Shown piece after piece: positions 1-8,800 of a stretch of DNA of 64,000 bases. Position numbers and translations under genes: made by a program. Every line of letters begins with the position of its first letter. The first letter of the stretch is position 1. The stretch comes from Fimenecus sp045631225. GTDB lineage: Bacteria > Bacillota > Clostridia > Oscillospirales > Acutalibacteraceae. The notes below the pieces were generated by a model. That model saw nothing but the letters and a program-made list of their open reading frames with translations. It was not told the DNA's origin and made no database searches. The stretch covers positions 1 to 64,000 of the forward strand of contig JAZQUG010000038.1 of assembly GCA_045631225.1 (NCBI GenBank), written 5' to 3'.

Positions 1-62
1 CTGGAGGTGTACGCACGGTGACGTGTTTAGCTTGCCAGTACTAATAGGTCGAGGGCTTGACC
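1..62 (+). rRNA. 23S ribosomal RNA, 3' end (partial)
   Basis: The first ~62 bases read as the 3' terminus of bacterial 23S rRNA: the stretch around 36-62 contains the conserved AGTACTAATAGGTCGAGG block followed by GGCTTGACC, which closes the terminal helix. The 5' part of the gene lies outside the window. The exact mature end is uncertain by a few bases. What follows is a short AT-rich spacer and an intrinsic terminator, with no 5S rRNA between them. Confidence 0.95.
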
Positions 63-148
63 ATTATGCTTGGTTCAAACAGTACAATTTCTCAGAATGA
101 TGACAATATCAATCACCTTAACTTTGTTCAGTTTTCAGGGTACATACC

Positions 149-180
149 AAGACCTTCAATCGAAGGTCTTATTTTTTTTG
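149..180 (+). terminator. Terminator of the rRNA operon
   Basis: A perfect 9-bp stem (149-157 with 162-170, AAGACCTTC/GAAGGTCTT) with a 4-nt loop is followed by eight T residues. It sits about 87 bp after the 23S end and so ends the rRNA transcript. Confidence 0.9.
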
Positions 181-236
181 TCTTTACAACATATTGAACT
201 ATTTTTCTATGGATGATATAATTTTGAGGTGTTATT

Positions 237-908
237 ATGAATATAAAATTATTCCTTGAAGCAGTAATTAAATTCTTATTTGGTGTCATTCTTGTAGGTT
301 TATTAATCTTTTTACCGGCAGGTAAAATTTCATATTTTAATGGTTGGTTGTTTATGGCAATACTTTTTATTCCAATGTTTATAGCAGGAATCGTTATGAT
401 GTTTAAAAATCCTGATTTATTAAAATCACGACTTGATGTTAAAGAAAAACAGAAGGAACAGGAGATAATAGTTAAACTTAGTGGTTTAATGTTTGTAGCT
501 GGTTTTATTTGTGCAGGATTAGGTTTCCGATTTAATTGGTATACTTTACCATATGAAGTTTCAATTATTGGTGCAGTTGTTTTTGTTTTCTCATATGTTC
601 TTTACGCAGAGGTTTTAAGAGAAAATACATATTTAAGTCGTACTATTGAGGTTCAGGATGATCAAAAGGTAATAGATACAGGTTTATATGGAATTGTAAG
701 ACATCCAATGTATAGTGCCACATTAATTCTGTTTTTATCAATGCCACTAGTTTTGGGTTCAGTTTACTCTTTTATTATTTTTCTTTTTTATCCATTTATA
801 ATTGCTAAAAGAATAAAACATGAAGAAAAATTTCTTGAAAAAGAGCTCACAGGATATTCTGAATATAAACAAAAAGTAAAATATCGTTTAATTCCATTTA
901 TATGGTAA
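237..908 (+). CDS. Isoprenylcysteine carboxyl methyltransferase-like membrane methyltransferase
   Basis: A 223-residue integral membrane protein with about five hydrophobic segments (near residues 7-27, 36-55, 82-97, 106-123 and 160-187). The C-terminal third has the signature of the ICMT/phospholipid-methyltransferase superfamily: GLYGIVRHPMYSA around 150-162, then an acidic EEKFLEKEL, Y..Y and a final R-L-I-P-F. In that fold the RHPMY region contributes to SAM binding. Bacterial members are often annotated as isoprenylcysteine methyltransferases without a proven substrate, so the substrate is unknown here. A GAGG Shine-Dalgarno lies about 10 nt before the ATG. It appears monocistronic between two terminators. 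Confidence 0.8.
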   Translation: MNIKLFLEAVIKFLFGVILVGLLIFLPAGKISYFNGWLFMAILFIPMFIAGIVMMFKNPDLLKSRLDVKEKQKEQEIIVKLSGLMFVAGFICAGLGFRFNWYTLPYEVSIIGAVVFVFSYVLYAEVLRENTYLSRTIEVQDDQKVIDTGLYGIVRHPMYSATLILFLSMPLVLGSVYSFIIFLFYPFIIAKRIKHEEKFLEKELTGYSEYKQKVKYRLIPFIW

Positions 909-918
909 TTTTTATTTT

Positions 919-946
919 ATCCTCTCAGAAATGAGAGGATTTTCTA
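919..946 (+). terminator. Terminator after the membrane methyltransferase
   Basis: An 8-bp stem ATCCTCTC/GAGAGGAT (919-926 with 933-940) is followed by a short T-rich tail. It separates the methyltransferase gene from the lipase gene. Confidence 0.75.
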
Positions 947-974
947 TTTTCTCAATCAACAAATTACCATTATT

Positions 975-2093
975 TTGTCGTTGTTCATAATTGCATTTTT
1001 GATTACAATTATTATTGTAGATTTATGTATGAAATGTGGTGAAAATGTGATTAACAATAAGTATCCTGTTGTTTTTGTTCACGGAATGTTTGGGTGGGGA
1101 GAAAACGAAGGTATTAACAAATTTATTTCTTATTGGGGTGCGACAACAGGAAGTTTAATAGAGTATTTATTGCGAAATTCCATTGAGTGCTACTCAGCAT
1201 CAGTAGGACCAATGTCAAGTGCGTGGGACCAGGCATGTGAACTATATGCTCAGCTTATGGGGACAACAGTTGATTATGGGGAATTTCATTCAGATAAATT
1301 TGCTCACAAGAGGTTTGGTCGTACATACGAAAAGCCGCTGTTTCCTAATTGGAGTGATAATAATAAAGTGCATTTAATTGGACATAGCTTTGGTGGCAAC
1401 ACAATTCGATTATTAGCTCATCTTTTGAAATATGGTGCACCAAAAGAGGTTGAAATAAGTGGAAAGGACGTTTCTCCACTTTTTATTGGTGGACATGAGG
1501 ACCTTATTCATAGCATAACAACTATTGGTTCACCACTCAATGGAACAGATGCTTATGAAACAGCAAAAAGATATAAAATAATGGTTCCTTTAAAGTTTAT
1601 AAGCCTTAATTATGCAAATATTTTAAGTAGAACAAGGCTACAAGGAAAATTTGTGGATTTTCATCTCGAACAATTTGGAGTTAATGACACACCAAATCTT
1701 AAAGACAGAAAGAAATTTGTTGATGCAATCAGGACATTATATATCACTAAAGATAATATACAATACGATATGTCTGATGAAGGTGTGGAAATAATTAATA
1801 ACACAGTTAGAATTGTTCCATCTATATATTATTTTTCTTATTCGTATAATTCTGTTGAAAAAGATGAAAATGGAAATTTGTTACCAAAAAACATAAATTT
1901 TCGATTCTTGAAATCTACTTCCAATCTTATGCTTCGTAATGATAAAAAAATAGGTAAATATACTATTGGTAACGATGGATTGGTTGATGTTACTTCAGCA
2001 ATGTATCCTAAAGGCGAACTATTCAAATATTATAATAAAGATGAAAAAAACCAATCCGGGTATATGGAATGTTATGCCTTTGAGAAAAGATGA
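975..2093 (+). CDS. Secreted/membrane lipase, family I.5-like, frameshifted before its C-terminus
   Basis: The 372-residue frame resembles the Staphylococcus/Geobacillus lipase family (I.5). Visible marks are YPVVFVHGMFGWGENEG (oxyanion region, ~31-47), SVGPMSSAWDQACELYAQL, TVDYG, RFGRTY, the nucleophile elbow GHSFGG (Ser near 138), SPLFIGGHEDLI and a TTIGSPLNGT block. The N-terminus is hydrophobic (3-18), suggesting a membrane anchor or signal. The TTG at 975 is a weak start with no clear Shine-Dalgarno; ATG at 1029 (residue 19) is the alternative. The frame stops at 2093, but family homology continues in another frame to 2193. In the family the C-terminus carries the catalytic His, so the 372-residue product should be inactive. 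The break is at an A7 run (2044-2050). Confidence 0.8.
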   Translation: MSLFIIAFLITIIIVDLCMKCGENVINNKYPVVFVHGMFGWGENEGINKFISYWGATTGSLIEYLLRNSIECYSASVGPMSSAWDQACELYAQLMGTTVDYGEFHSDKFAHKRFGRTYEKPLFPNWSDNNKVHLIGHSFGGNTIRLLAHLLKYGAPKEVEISGKDVSPLFIGGHEDLIHSITTIGSPLNGTDAYETAKRYKIMVPLKFISLNYANILSRTRLQGKFVDFHLEQFGVNDTPNLKDRKKFVDAIRTLYITKDNIQYDMSDEGVEIINNTVRIVPSIYYFSYSYNSVEKDENGNLLPKNINFRFLKSTSNLMLRNDKKIGKYTIGNDGLVDVTSAMYPKGELFKYYNKDEKNQSGYMECYAFEKR

Positions 2094-2193
2094 CCATGGT
2101 ACGCCAATAGGCCTATTTTCTAATACAGAAACTACGCATAGGCTTTACGATGAATTAATGAATATATTATCGGCAACCGAATCTGATAATTGA
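2051..2193 (+). pseudogene. Out-of-frame C-terminal part of the lipase
   Basis: In the frame that begins right after the A7 tract the translation reads NPGIWNVMPLRKDDHGTPIG and continues to a stop at 2193. This matches the C-terminal block of family I.5 lipases, where a G-x-W-N motif is followed by D-H (catalytic His), an IG and a terminal helix. Removing one A from the run joins the two frames as D-E-K-T-N-P-G-I-W-N. It is not a separate gene: there is no ribosome binding site of its own. Confidence 0.8.
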
Positions 2194-2219
2194 ATAAGTT
2201 CTTCATATATGATATAATT

Positions 2220-2278
2220 CAAGGAGATATAAGAAGTCAACATTTTTATTAAGTCTTGTTGTTCATTTATTCTCCTTG
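2220..2278. other. Inverted repeat between lipase and small ORF
   Basis: Arms CAAGGAGA (2220-2227) and TCTCCTTG (2271-2278) are perfect complements enclosing ~43 AT-rich bases, which contain weaker inner complementarity (AAGTCAACA versus a TCTTGTTG stretch). No T-run follows, so it is not a plain terminator; it could be a leader structure or a repeat remnant. Confidence 0.45.
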
Positions 2279-2316
2279 GAAAAGTAAACTAACTTTATAA
2301 AAAGTAGGTTCATAGT

Positions 2317-2496
2317 ATGAACACAGATAAAATTTTAGCAGAATCAATTGCAAAGGGATATGCACCAAAGGACAGCTCAAAAATTTTAGCATTGAGGAAA
2401 TTGGATAAAAAAGCAAAAATGCCCGCAACTGTTTTCACTTACACTTTCGGAATTATCTCTTCTCTTGTTGCCGGTACAGGTGTGTGCCTTGAATAA
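2317..2496 (+). CDS. Small membrane protein, probably C-terminally truncated
   Basis: A 59-residue ORF with a charged N-terminal half (MNTDKILAESIAKGYAPKD, then a lysine-rich stretch) and one hydrophobic segment at about residues 37-56 (TVFTYTFGIISSLVAGTG). It resembles the first part of a small Clostridia membrane protein family that starts with a similar 'K.LRKLD.KAK.PA..F.YTFGI' pattern and is sometimes labelled dihydropteridine reductase without evidence. My recollection is that the family continues past this point; here a TAA follows GVCLE. It could be a truncated relic or a naturally short version. Spacing from an upstream GTAGG is weak. A terminator follows at 2516-2545. Confidence 0.55.
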   Translation: MNTDKILAESIAKGYAPKDSSKILALRKLDKKAKMPATVFTYTFGIISSLVAGTGVCLE

Positions 2497-2515
2497 TGTA
2501 ATATAACATTTACAA

Positions 2516-2546
2516 CCCTTGTACTTGATTTGTGCAAGGGATTTTA
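2516..2546 (+). terminator. Terminator after small membrane ORF
   Basis: Stem CCCTTGTAC/GTGCAAGGG (2516-2524 with 2532-2540, one wobble) with a 7-nt loop, followed by ATTTTATTTATT. Confidence 0.85.
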
Positions 2547-2638
2547 TTTATTGTTCAATAATCTATCATAAAACTATTGCAACGACTTTTATTTTTTGTT
2601 AAAATATTACTATAATGGCAAAGGATGTGATAATTTTT

Positions 2639-3781
2639 ATGAAAGCTATTGTCGGTGGCAAAATTATTCTTAAGGATAGAATTGCCGAAAATTATGCTTT
2701 GCTTTATACGGATAAAATTGAAGGCATAATTCCGGAATGTCTTGTTCCTCAGGATGCAGAAATCATTAATGTTGATGGTGACTATGTGGCACCGGGTCTT
2801 ATTGATATGCATATTCATGGTTATCTTGGCAAGGATGTTTGTGATGGTGAAGAAGAAAGTATTCGTACTATTTCAAATGGTTTGCTTGCTAATGGTGTAA
2901 CAGGTTACCTTCCTACAACTATGACAGAGGATATGAGTGTTATCCGTAAGGCTCTTGATACTTGTCTTTCTTTAAAAGAAGAGAGCAAAAGCTGGGACGG
3001 AAGCATTATTTTAGGCTGTCATGCAGAAGGTCCGTTTATCAGTGAAAGCAAAAAAGGTGCTCAGGATGCGAAATATATTTTGAAACCCGATGCATCATTT
3101 GTAAAAGAATATAAGGATATTATAAAAACAATAACACTTGCTCCTGAAACAGATACAGAAGATTTTGCAGCTATTCGTGAAATATGTCGTGATACAGATG
3201 TTGTTATTTCAATGGGACATACATCAGCTGATTATGAAACAGCAATGGCAAGTATCAATGCAGGTGTTAAGCATGTTACACATCTTTTCAATGCTATGAC
3301 TCCACTTACTCATCGTGGACCGGGTGTTGTCGGTGCAGCACTTAATGGTGACGTGAGTGTTGAACTTATTGTTGATGGTGTTCATGTTGATACATCACTT
3401 TACAATATGTTATGGAAGCTTAAGGGTAGAAAACTTTGTTTTATTACTGATTGTTTACCTGCAGGAGGTTTACCTGTTGGTGAATATACATTAGGTGGTC
3501 AGAAGATAATTTACGATGGTACAATCTGTAAACTCGAAGATGGTACAATAGCAGGTAGTGTATTACAGATTAATAAAGGTGTATGGAATGTTTATACAAA
3601 TTCAGATATTCCGCTTTATGAATGTGTAAATTGTGCGTCTCTTAATCCTGCAACAGTTCTTGGTATTGATAAAAACAAAGGTTCACTTGAAACAGGTAAA
3701 GATGCTGACATTATAATTACAGATAGTCAGTTCAATATAAAGAAAACTATTATTGGAGGAGAAGTGAAATATGAATCTTAA
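2639..3781 (+). CDS. nagA: N-acetylglucosamine-6-phosphate deacetylase
   Basis: A 380-residue amidohydrolase that removes the acetyl group from GlcNAc-6-P, feeding amino-sugar catabolism and cell-wall recycling. Visible motifs: PGLIDMHIHG (metal-binding HxH, ~49-58), GCHAEGPFIS (metal Glu), GHTSADY, THLFNAM, VDGVHVD and TDCLPAGG (catalytic Asp). I chose ATG 2639 over an in-frame ATG at 2615 because the upstream one overlaps a TATAAT-like box (2611-2616), has no Shine-Dalgarno, and family members start with an MKAIVGGKII-like sequence; AAAGGATG precedes 2639. The 3' end overlaps the next gene by 11 bp, indicating co-transcription and probably translational coupling. Confidence 0.95.
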   Translation: MKAIVGGKIILKDRIAENYALLYTDKIEGIIPECLVPQDAEIINVDGDYVAPGLIDMHIHGYLGKDVCDGEEESIRTISNGLLANGVTGYLPTTMTEDMSVIRKALDTCLSLKEESKSWDGSIILGCHAEGPFISESKKGAQDAKYILKPDASFVKEYKDIIKTITLAPETDTEDFAAIREICRDTDVVISMGHTSADYETAMASINAGVKHVTHLFNAMTPLTHRGPGVVGAALNGDVSVELIVDGVHVDTSLYNMLWKLKGRKLCFITDCLPAGGLPVGEYTLGGQKIIYDGTICKLEDGTIAGSVLQINKGVWNVYTNSDIPLYECVNCASLNPATVLGIDKNKGSLETGKDADIIITDSQFNIKKTIIGGEVKYES

Positions 3782-5147
3782 AGTAAAAGCAAAACTCGAC
3801 CCGAATTTTGAGCCATTGTCAGTTGTTGTTCGTGAAATGAAAGAAGCAACTAAAGAAAATGGTCAGGATGTTATTGTTGCAATCGAAAGAAATAGAGGAC
3901 AAATCAGTACATATAAAACAAGAATTTATCCTGATGGCACAGGTCATGATGAAGAAAACTTCCGCTTTATTGAAAGAATCGTAAAAACACTCTTGTGGGT
4001 AGCAGGTGGTTATAAGGTTTTTATTGCAGGTAGTGAAGTTGTAGGTAATAAAATTAAGGAAGCTTATACTCCTGACGGCATTCGTGCATTTGACGAAGAT
4101 TATATGGCTGGAGTTTTTGAAAATCCGTTTGAAGTTGTAATTTGTTCATTGGAAGAAGCTCCTGAAGAAAATTATATTGCTGAATCAGTTGGCAGACACC
4201 TTGATGGTTGCCGTATCGGTTTTGATGCAGGTGGTAGTGACAGAAAAGTAAGTGCTGTTGTTAACGGTGAAAGCATTTATTCAGAAGAGGTTGTTTGGTT
4301 CCCAAAACTTAACTCTGACCCTGAATACCATTATCAGGGAATCCTTGAAGCAATGAAAACAGCAGCATCAAAAATGCCAAGAGTTGACGCTATCGGTGTT
4401 TCATCAGCAGGTGTTTATATTGAAAACAGAACAATGGCAGCATCACTTTTCCTTAAAGTAGGTAAAGAAGATTTTGACAAGAGAATTAAAAACATCTATC
4501 TTGATGTTGCAAAGGAAATCGGTGAAGATATTCCTGTTGTTGTTGCAAATGACGGTGATGTAACTGCTCTTGCAGGTGCTATGGACCTTAATGATGATTC
4601 AGTTTTAGGTATCGCTATGGGTACAAGTGAAGCTGGTGGATACATTGATGCAGACGGTAATATTACAGGATGGCTTAATGAACTTGCATTCGTTCCTGTT
4701 GATTTTAATGAGGAAGCAATGGTTGACGAATGGTCAGGTGACTATGGTTGTGGCGTTAAGTATTTCTCACAGGATGGCGTAATTAAACTTGCTCCTTATG
4801 CAGGAATTGAGCTTGATGAAAGCCTTTCACCGGCTGAAAAACTTAAGGTTGTACAGGGCCTTATGGAAAAAGGTGACCAGAATGCAGCTGATATTTATGA
4901 TACAATCGGTGTATATTTTGGTTACGCATTGGCATATTACAGTGAATTCTATGATATTAAGCATGTCCTCATTATGGGACGAGTAACTTCAGGTCAGGGT
5001 GGACAGATTATTCTGTCCCGTGCACAGGAAGTTCTTGATAAAGAATTCCCTGAACTTGCTGCAAAAATGGAACTTCATATTCCTGACGAAAAATCTCGTC
5101 GTGTAGGTCAGTCAGTTGCAGCAGCAAGCTTACCAAAAATCAACTAA
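3771..5147 (+). CDS. ROK/ASKHA-type sugar kinase-like protein with N-terminal extension
   Basis: A 458-residue protein. Residues ~145-455 look like an ASKHA/ROK fold: phosphate-1 loop IGFDAGGSDRKVSA (~149-162), VSSAGV, catalytic-type VVANDGDVTALAGA (~259-272) and a glycine-rich LGIAMGTSEAGG (~281-292). The Cys-rich zinc motif typical of ROK kinases (CGxxGCxE) is not visible; a GDYGCGVKYF stretch occupies roughly that region. The first ~145 residues are an extra domain I do not recognise. The overlap with nagA suggests it phosphorylates or senses N-acetylated amino sugars (inference). A terminator follows at 5170. Confidence 0.75.
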   Translation: MNLKVKAKLDPNFEPLSVVVREMKEATKENGQDVIVAIERNRGQISTYKTRIYPDGTGHDEENFRFIERIVKTLLWVAGGYKVFIAGSEVVGNKIKEAYTPDGIRAFDEDYMAGVFENPFEVVICSLEEAPEENYIAESVGRHLDGCRIGFDAGGSDRKVSAVVNGESIYSEEVVWFPKLNSDPEYHYQGILEAMKTAASKMPRVDAIGVSSAGVYIENRTMAASLFLKVGKEDFDKRIKNIYLDVAKEIGEDIPVVVANDGDVTALAGAMDLNDDSVLGIAMGTSEAGGYIDADGNITGWLNELAFVPVDFNEEAMVDEWSGDYGCGVKYFSQDGVIKLAPYAGIELDESLSPAEKLKVVQGLMEKGDQNAADIYDTIGVYFGYALAYYSEFYDIKHVLIMGRVTSGQGGQIILSRAQEVLDKEFPELAAKMELHIPDEKSRRVGQSVAAASLPKIN

Positions 5148-5169
5148 AATTGAACGTATAACGGTAGGG

Positions 5170-5199
5170 CGGAGTCTTGAAAAAAGGCTCCGTTTTTTG
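5170..5199 (+). terminator. Terminator of the nagA operon
   Basis: CGGAG (5170-5174) pairs with CTCCG (5188-5192) and is followed by six T residues. It lies directly before the left end of BspA cassette 1. Confidence 0.85.
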
Positions 5200-5200
5200 T

Positions 5201-5217
5201 TCAAATTATAATTTGTC
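5201..5217. repeat. Left-end repeat of BspA cassette 1
   Basis: A partly palindromic 17-mer of the form TCAAAYTATAATTTRTC. The same sequence, with one or two changes, starts cassettes 2 (19491-19507) and 3 (34114-34130). In all three it lies just after a terminator of the preceding operon. Confidence 0.7.
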
Positions 5218-5240
5218 GGGGAGATAGATTATGTATCTAT

Positions 5241-5432
5241 GCCTCCCTCTGACGAGGGAGGTGGCAAAATCTTTGATTTTGACGGAGGGAGAGATAGTTT
5301 AATAGTATAGTTGACTACCCCTCAGTCTGCTTCGCAGACAGCTCCCCTGACAAGGGGAGTCGAGAAGAGATGCTCATTAACTCCCCGATAAACTCCGATT
5401 TGTCATTCTGAGTGTAAGCGAAGAATCTCAAC
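5241..5432. repeat. Composite of three palindromic intergenic repeats
   Basis: Three repeat types stand in series. The first (~5241-5296) has a CCTCCCTCTGACGAGGGAGG palindrome, then GTGGCAAAATC and GACGGAGGGAGAG. The second (~5320-5366) has CCCCTCAGTCTG..CAGACAG and CTCCCCTGACAAGGGGAG. The third (~5401-5430) begins TGTCATTCTGAG and ends GAAGAATCTC. Copies of all three types recur in this window. They look like MITE/REP-type non-coding repeats common in gut Clostridia. No protein-coding signal is seen in 5200-5460. Confidence 0.8.
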
Positions 5433-5439
5433 ATAATCA

Positions 5440-5468
5440 TTGATTTTTTCAATTCTCCGTGATATACT
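5440..5468 (+). promoter_or_regulatory. Promoter of structured RNA 1
   Basis: TTGATT (5440-5445), a 17-bp spacer, then TATACT (5463-5468). Predicted start at about 5474, exactly at the base of the long stem. Copies 2 and 3 have equivalent boxes with the same 17-bp spacing. Confidence 0.75.
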
Positions 5469-5472
5469 AAAC

Positions 5473-5638
5473 TTGCGACACAAATTAATAATGAGCAAAC
5501 TATTTTGAGGATGTGTTTTTATCTTTTGATAAAAATGCATGCTCTATTCAGCATTCTCTAATAGTTTGTCGAAAATTTGTGTCGCAACAATCGGAGTTAT
5601 GCATTTTTGTGCGTCGGCTTCGGCTGACGCATTTTTTG
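5473..5638 (+). ncRNA. BspA-cassette structured RNA, copy 1 (unrecognised family)
   Basis: About 165 nt. P1 is a perfect 14-bp stem (5473-5486 with 5574-5587). P2 pairs 5495-5504 with 5560-5569, and P3 pairs 5507-5514 with 5551-5558 (two wobbles). An inner strand AAAAATGCAT (5531-5540) is perfectly complementary to ATGCATTTTT (5599-5608) downstream of P1, so a 10-bp pseudoknot or alternative pairing is possible; the same inner strand can also form a local hairpin with TTTTTATC. A CAATCGGAG linker joins P1 to the 3' strand. The RNA ends in an 8-bp stem with a TTCG loop (5611-5630) and T6. The same architecture recurs at 19854 and 34222 with compensatory changes. I do not recognise a known RNA family. 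Confidence 0.72.
5611..5638 (+). terminator. UUCG-loop terminator of structured RNA 1
   Basis: Stem GCGTCGGC/GCTGACGC around a TTCG tetraloop (5611-5630), followed by six T residues. It separates the RNA from the BspA gene, which has its own promoter. Confidence 0.85.
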
Positions 5639-5645
5639 TTTTTAC

Positions 5646-5667
5646 GGAGCGTGTTTTTATGAAATAA
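5646..5667 (+). other. Conserved two-codon ORF with Shine-Dalgarno (cassette 1)
   Basis: GGAG (5646-5649), nine bases, then ATG AAA TAA (5659-5667). The same arrangement, with exactly nine bases between GGAG and ATG, occurs in cassettes 2 and 3. Whether it is translated is unknown. Confidence 0.45.
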
Positions 5668-5794
5668 AAAATCTTTTTAAATTTTAGTATAACAAAACCC
5701 AAAATTATTTTGATATATGTTATAGAAGGGTTCTATTTTATTATAATTTTCATAATGAAAGATTAAATAATGTCTATAAAAATTTCATTTTTTC

Positions 5795-5823
5795 TTGCTA
5801 TTTTACGGATAATAAAATATACT
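5795..5823 (+). promoter_or_regulatory. Promoter of BspA-like gene 1
   Basis: TTGCTA (5795-5800), 17-bp spacer, TATACT (5818-5823), then a conserved TTAAATTGAGAAAA stretch and an AAAGGAGG ribosome binding site. The flank 5685-5865 is nearly identical to 34455-34627 in cassette 3. Confidence 0.75.
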
Positions 5824-5865
5824 TAAATTGAGAAAATTAATTTTTACATAAAGGAGGAAAATATT

Positions 5866-8800
5866 ATGAAAACAACAAATAAAATCTTATCAACTGTCCT
5901 CGCAATTCTTATGGTTATATCTCTTATCCCAATCACAGCAAGTGCAGCTACATCTGGCACTTGTGGTGATAATCTAAATTGGACTTATGATTCATCAACA
6001 TACACTTTGACTATTTCAGGTACAGGTGAAATGTATGATTATAAATCTGATAATCGTCCATGGGAAAGTGTTAAAGATATAGTAAAAGAAGTCAATATAG
6101 ATTACGGTGTAACTAGTGTTGGAAAATATGCATTTTATGACCATTCGGAAATTGAAAAAGTAAACATTTCAAACAGTGTAACTACGATCCGAGAGGATGC
6201 ATTTAGATTTTGTTCTAAACTCACAAGTGTAGTAATTCCGGATAGCACAACAACAATTGACAGTTGGGCTTTTTTAGGATGCACTAATCTTACAGATATA
6301 AAAATAGGTAATAATGTAACAACAATTGGCGACTATGCTTTTGCAGAATGCACCGAACTTGTAAGCGTTACTATACCTGATAGTGTAACATCGATTGGTG
6401 CAGGCGCATTTTCTGAGTGTACAAATCTCACGGATGTAGTATTAAGTGAAAATTTAACAACAATTAATAATAAAACATTTTATAATTGTAACAATCTTAC
6501 AGATATTGTAATCGGTAAAAATATAACAACAATAGAATTTTGGGCGTTTGCTGAGTGTAGTAATATTAAAGCTGTTTATTACTCAGGAATACTCAGTCAA
6601 TGGGAAGAAATTACAGTAGGTAATTCTAACGACTACCTTCTTGATGCAATAATTCATTGGGATTTTAATTCCGGAGATTTTGCATATTCTGTAATATCCG
6701 AAACGGATAAAACGATTATGATTACAGGATATAGAGTATCAGGCCCTGTTCAGGAAATCATAATTCCGGCAACAATAGACGGCTATACAGTTGTAGCAAT
6801 TGGTGAATACGCATTTTACAACATAGAGACATTAACAGATTTGCAGCTTCCGAAAACATTAAAAGAAATCGGTAAATATGCATTTGCTTCCTGTGATAGC
6901 CTTAAAGATACAATAATTCCCGATAGTGTAACAATAATTGGCAAATCTGCTTTTGCTTATTGTGACAGTATAAAAAATATTACCTTTCCTGATAGTGTAA
7001 CAACGATTGAAAAAAATGCATTTTACAATTGTTCATCACTCGAAACGATTACATTAGGTACTAATATAGAAACCATTGGTGAAAGTGCATTTCAGAAATG
7101 TGCAGTAGATGTTTATTACAAAGGCACAGAAGCACAATGGAATCAAATTTCAATTGGTGAATTAAGTTTTGCCGGGGCAGGAGCGACAATTCATTATGAA
7201 TTTACGCCTGAGGATAAGCCTGACGAAATAGTTACAGGTACCTGTGGTGAAAATGTTACATGGGAGTTTAACAAAAACAGAAGTACGCTAACAATTTCCG
7301 GTGAAGGTCCGATGACCGATTATTCACATACGTATATCGGGAGCTCAAGATTGGATAATCGTCCATGGAGAGGATATGAAGACTTTATTGAATTTGTAGT
7401 AATAGATGAAGGCGTTACATATATCGGTAACTATGCGTTTTTATCTTTTGACCTTCTTACACTTATTACAATTCCGGAAAGTGTAACATGTATTGGAAAA
7501 TATGCTTTTGATTCAATTGAACCTTTAGCTATTCATTATAGGGGAACAGAGTCTCAGTGGGAGAATATAACTATTGGGAATAATAATAACGGTTTATATA
7601 ATGGAAAAGTGAGATTTTATTTCGTGAATTTCCCTGTTTCAGATTCTGGCATATGTGGTGAAAATATTACGTGGTCATTTGATGCTGAAACATTAACCTT
7701 GACAATATCCGGCACAGGTGCAATGTATAATGACATCGGAAATTATAGAGATGATTCAAAAAAACACTTTGATGGAAGTCGTGGCTGGGACTACTACAAA
7801 TACCATATTGAAAAAATTATTATAACAGATGGTGTAACAAATATTAGTGAAAATGTTTTTAATTATCATCCCAACCTTAAAGAAATGATTGTTCCTGATT
7901 CTGTAACAGAGCTTCATCTTAACGCATTTATGAATTGTTATTCTTTATCAGATATATATTATTCCGGCACTGAAAACGATTGGAACAATATAAAAATAGT
8001 GAAAAACTTATTTGATAATTCAAACTATTCACTTGGAAATGCAACAATTCACTATAATAGCACAGGACCACATATACACGATTACGAATCGGTTGTAACT
8101 GCACCTACTTGCACAGAACAAGGTTACACAACCTATACTTGTGAATGTGGTGACAGTTATGTTGATGATTATGTAAATGCAACAGGTCATACAGGCAATA
8201 ATACATGTGATATTTGTGGTGAGTATTTGCCCCCAACTTCAGGCGATTGTGGTTATAACCTTATGTGGACTTTTGATGAATCCACTGGCACATTGACCAT
8301 TTTTGGTACAGGTGAGATGTATAATGATGAACATCAGTATTGTGGTATGTCTTGGGATGCTCATATAGACTCAATAGAAAGCGTTATAATATCTGAAGGT
8401 GTAACAACAATCGGCAAATCTGCATTTGATTATCACAAAAATATTAAAAATGTATCAATAGCTGATAGTGTAACAGAGATTGGTGAACGTGCTTTTTATA
8501 ACTGTACTGGGCTTACTGAAGTTGTAATCGGTAAGGGTGTAACAGAGATTGGTGACTTTGCATTTGAAGATTGTTCAAATCTTAAAACTGTAACCATTTA
8601 TAATGCTGTGGAAGAAATTTGTAGATACGCATTTAATGGGTGCTCAAAATTAACAGATGTTTATTATTTTGGCACTGAAGCAGAATGGAATGCTATTACA
8701 AAAGCCACTCTTTTAAGTAAAACTGGTCTTGAAAATGCAACAATCCATTTCCTCGGTGAAGAAACACACGAATGTTCATATAATGCAGTTGTAACTGCTC

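Noticed and set aside
5473..5638. 6S RNA interpretation of the structured RNA
   Set aside because: 6S has a single long hairpin with a central bubble and is usually present in one or two copies away from surface genes; here there are three copies with a tail-pairing strand and sequence-divergent stems.
5473..5638. Retron msr-msd or diversity-generating element
   Set aside because: No reverse transcriptase or template/variable repeat pair is present near any of the three copies.
5473..5865. Riboswitch or attenuator leader for the BspA genes
   Set aside because: Each RNA ends in a strong terminator and each BspA gene has its own promoter ~160 bp further on, so a separate transcript is more likely; read-through control cannot be fully excluded.
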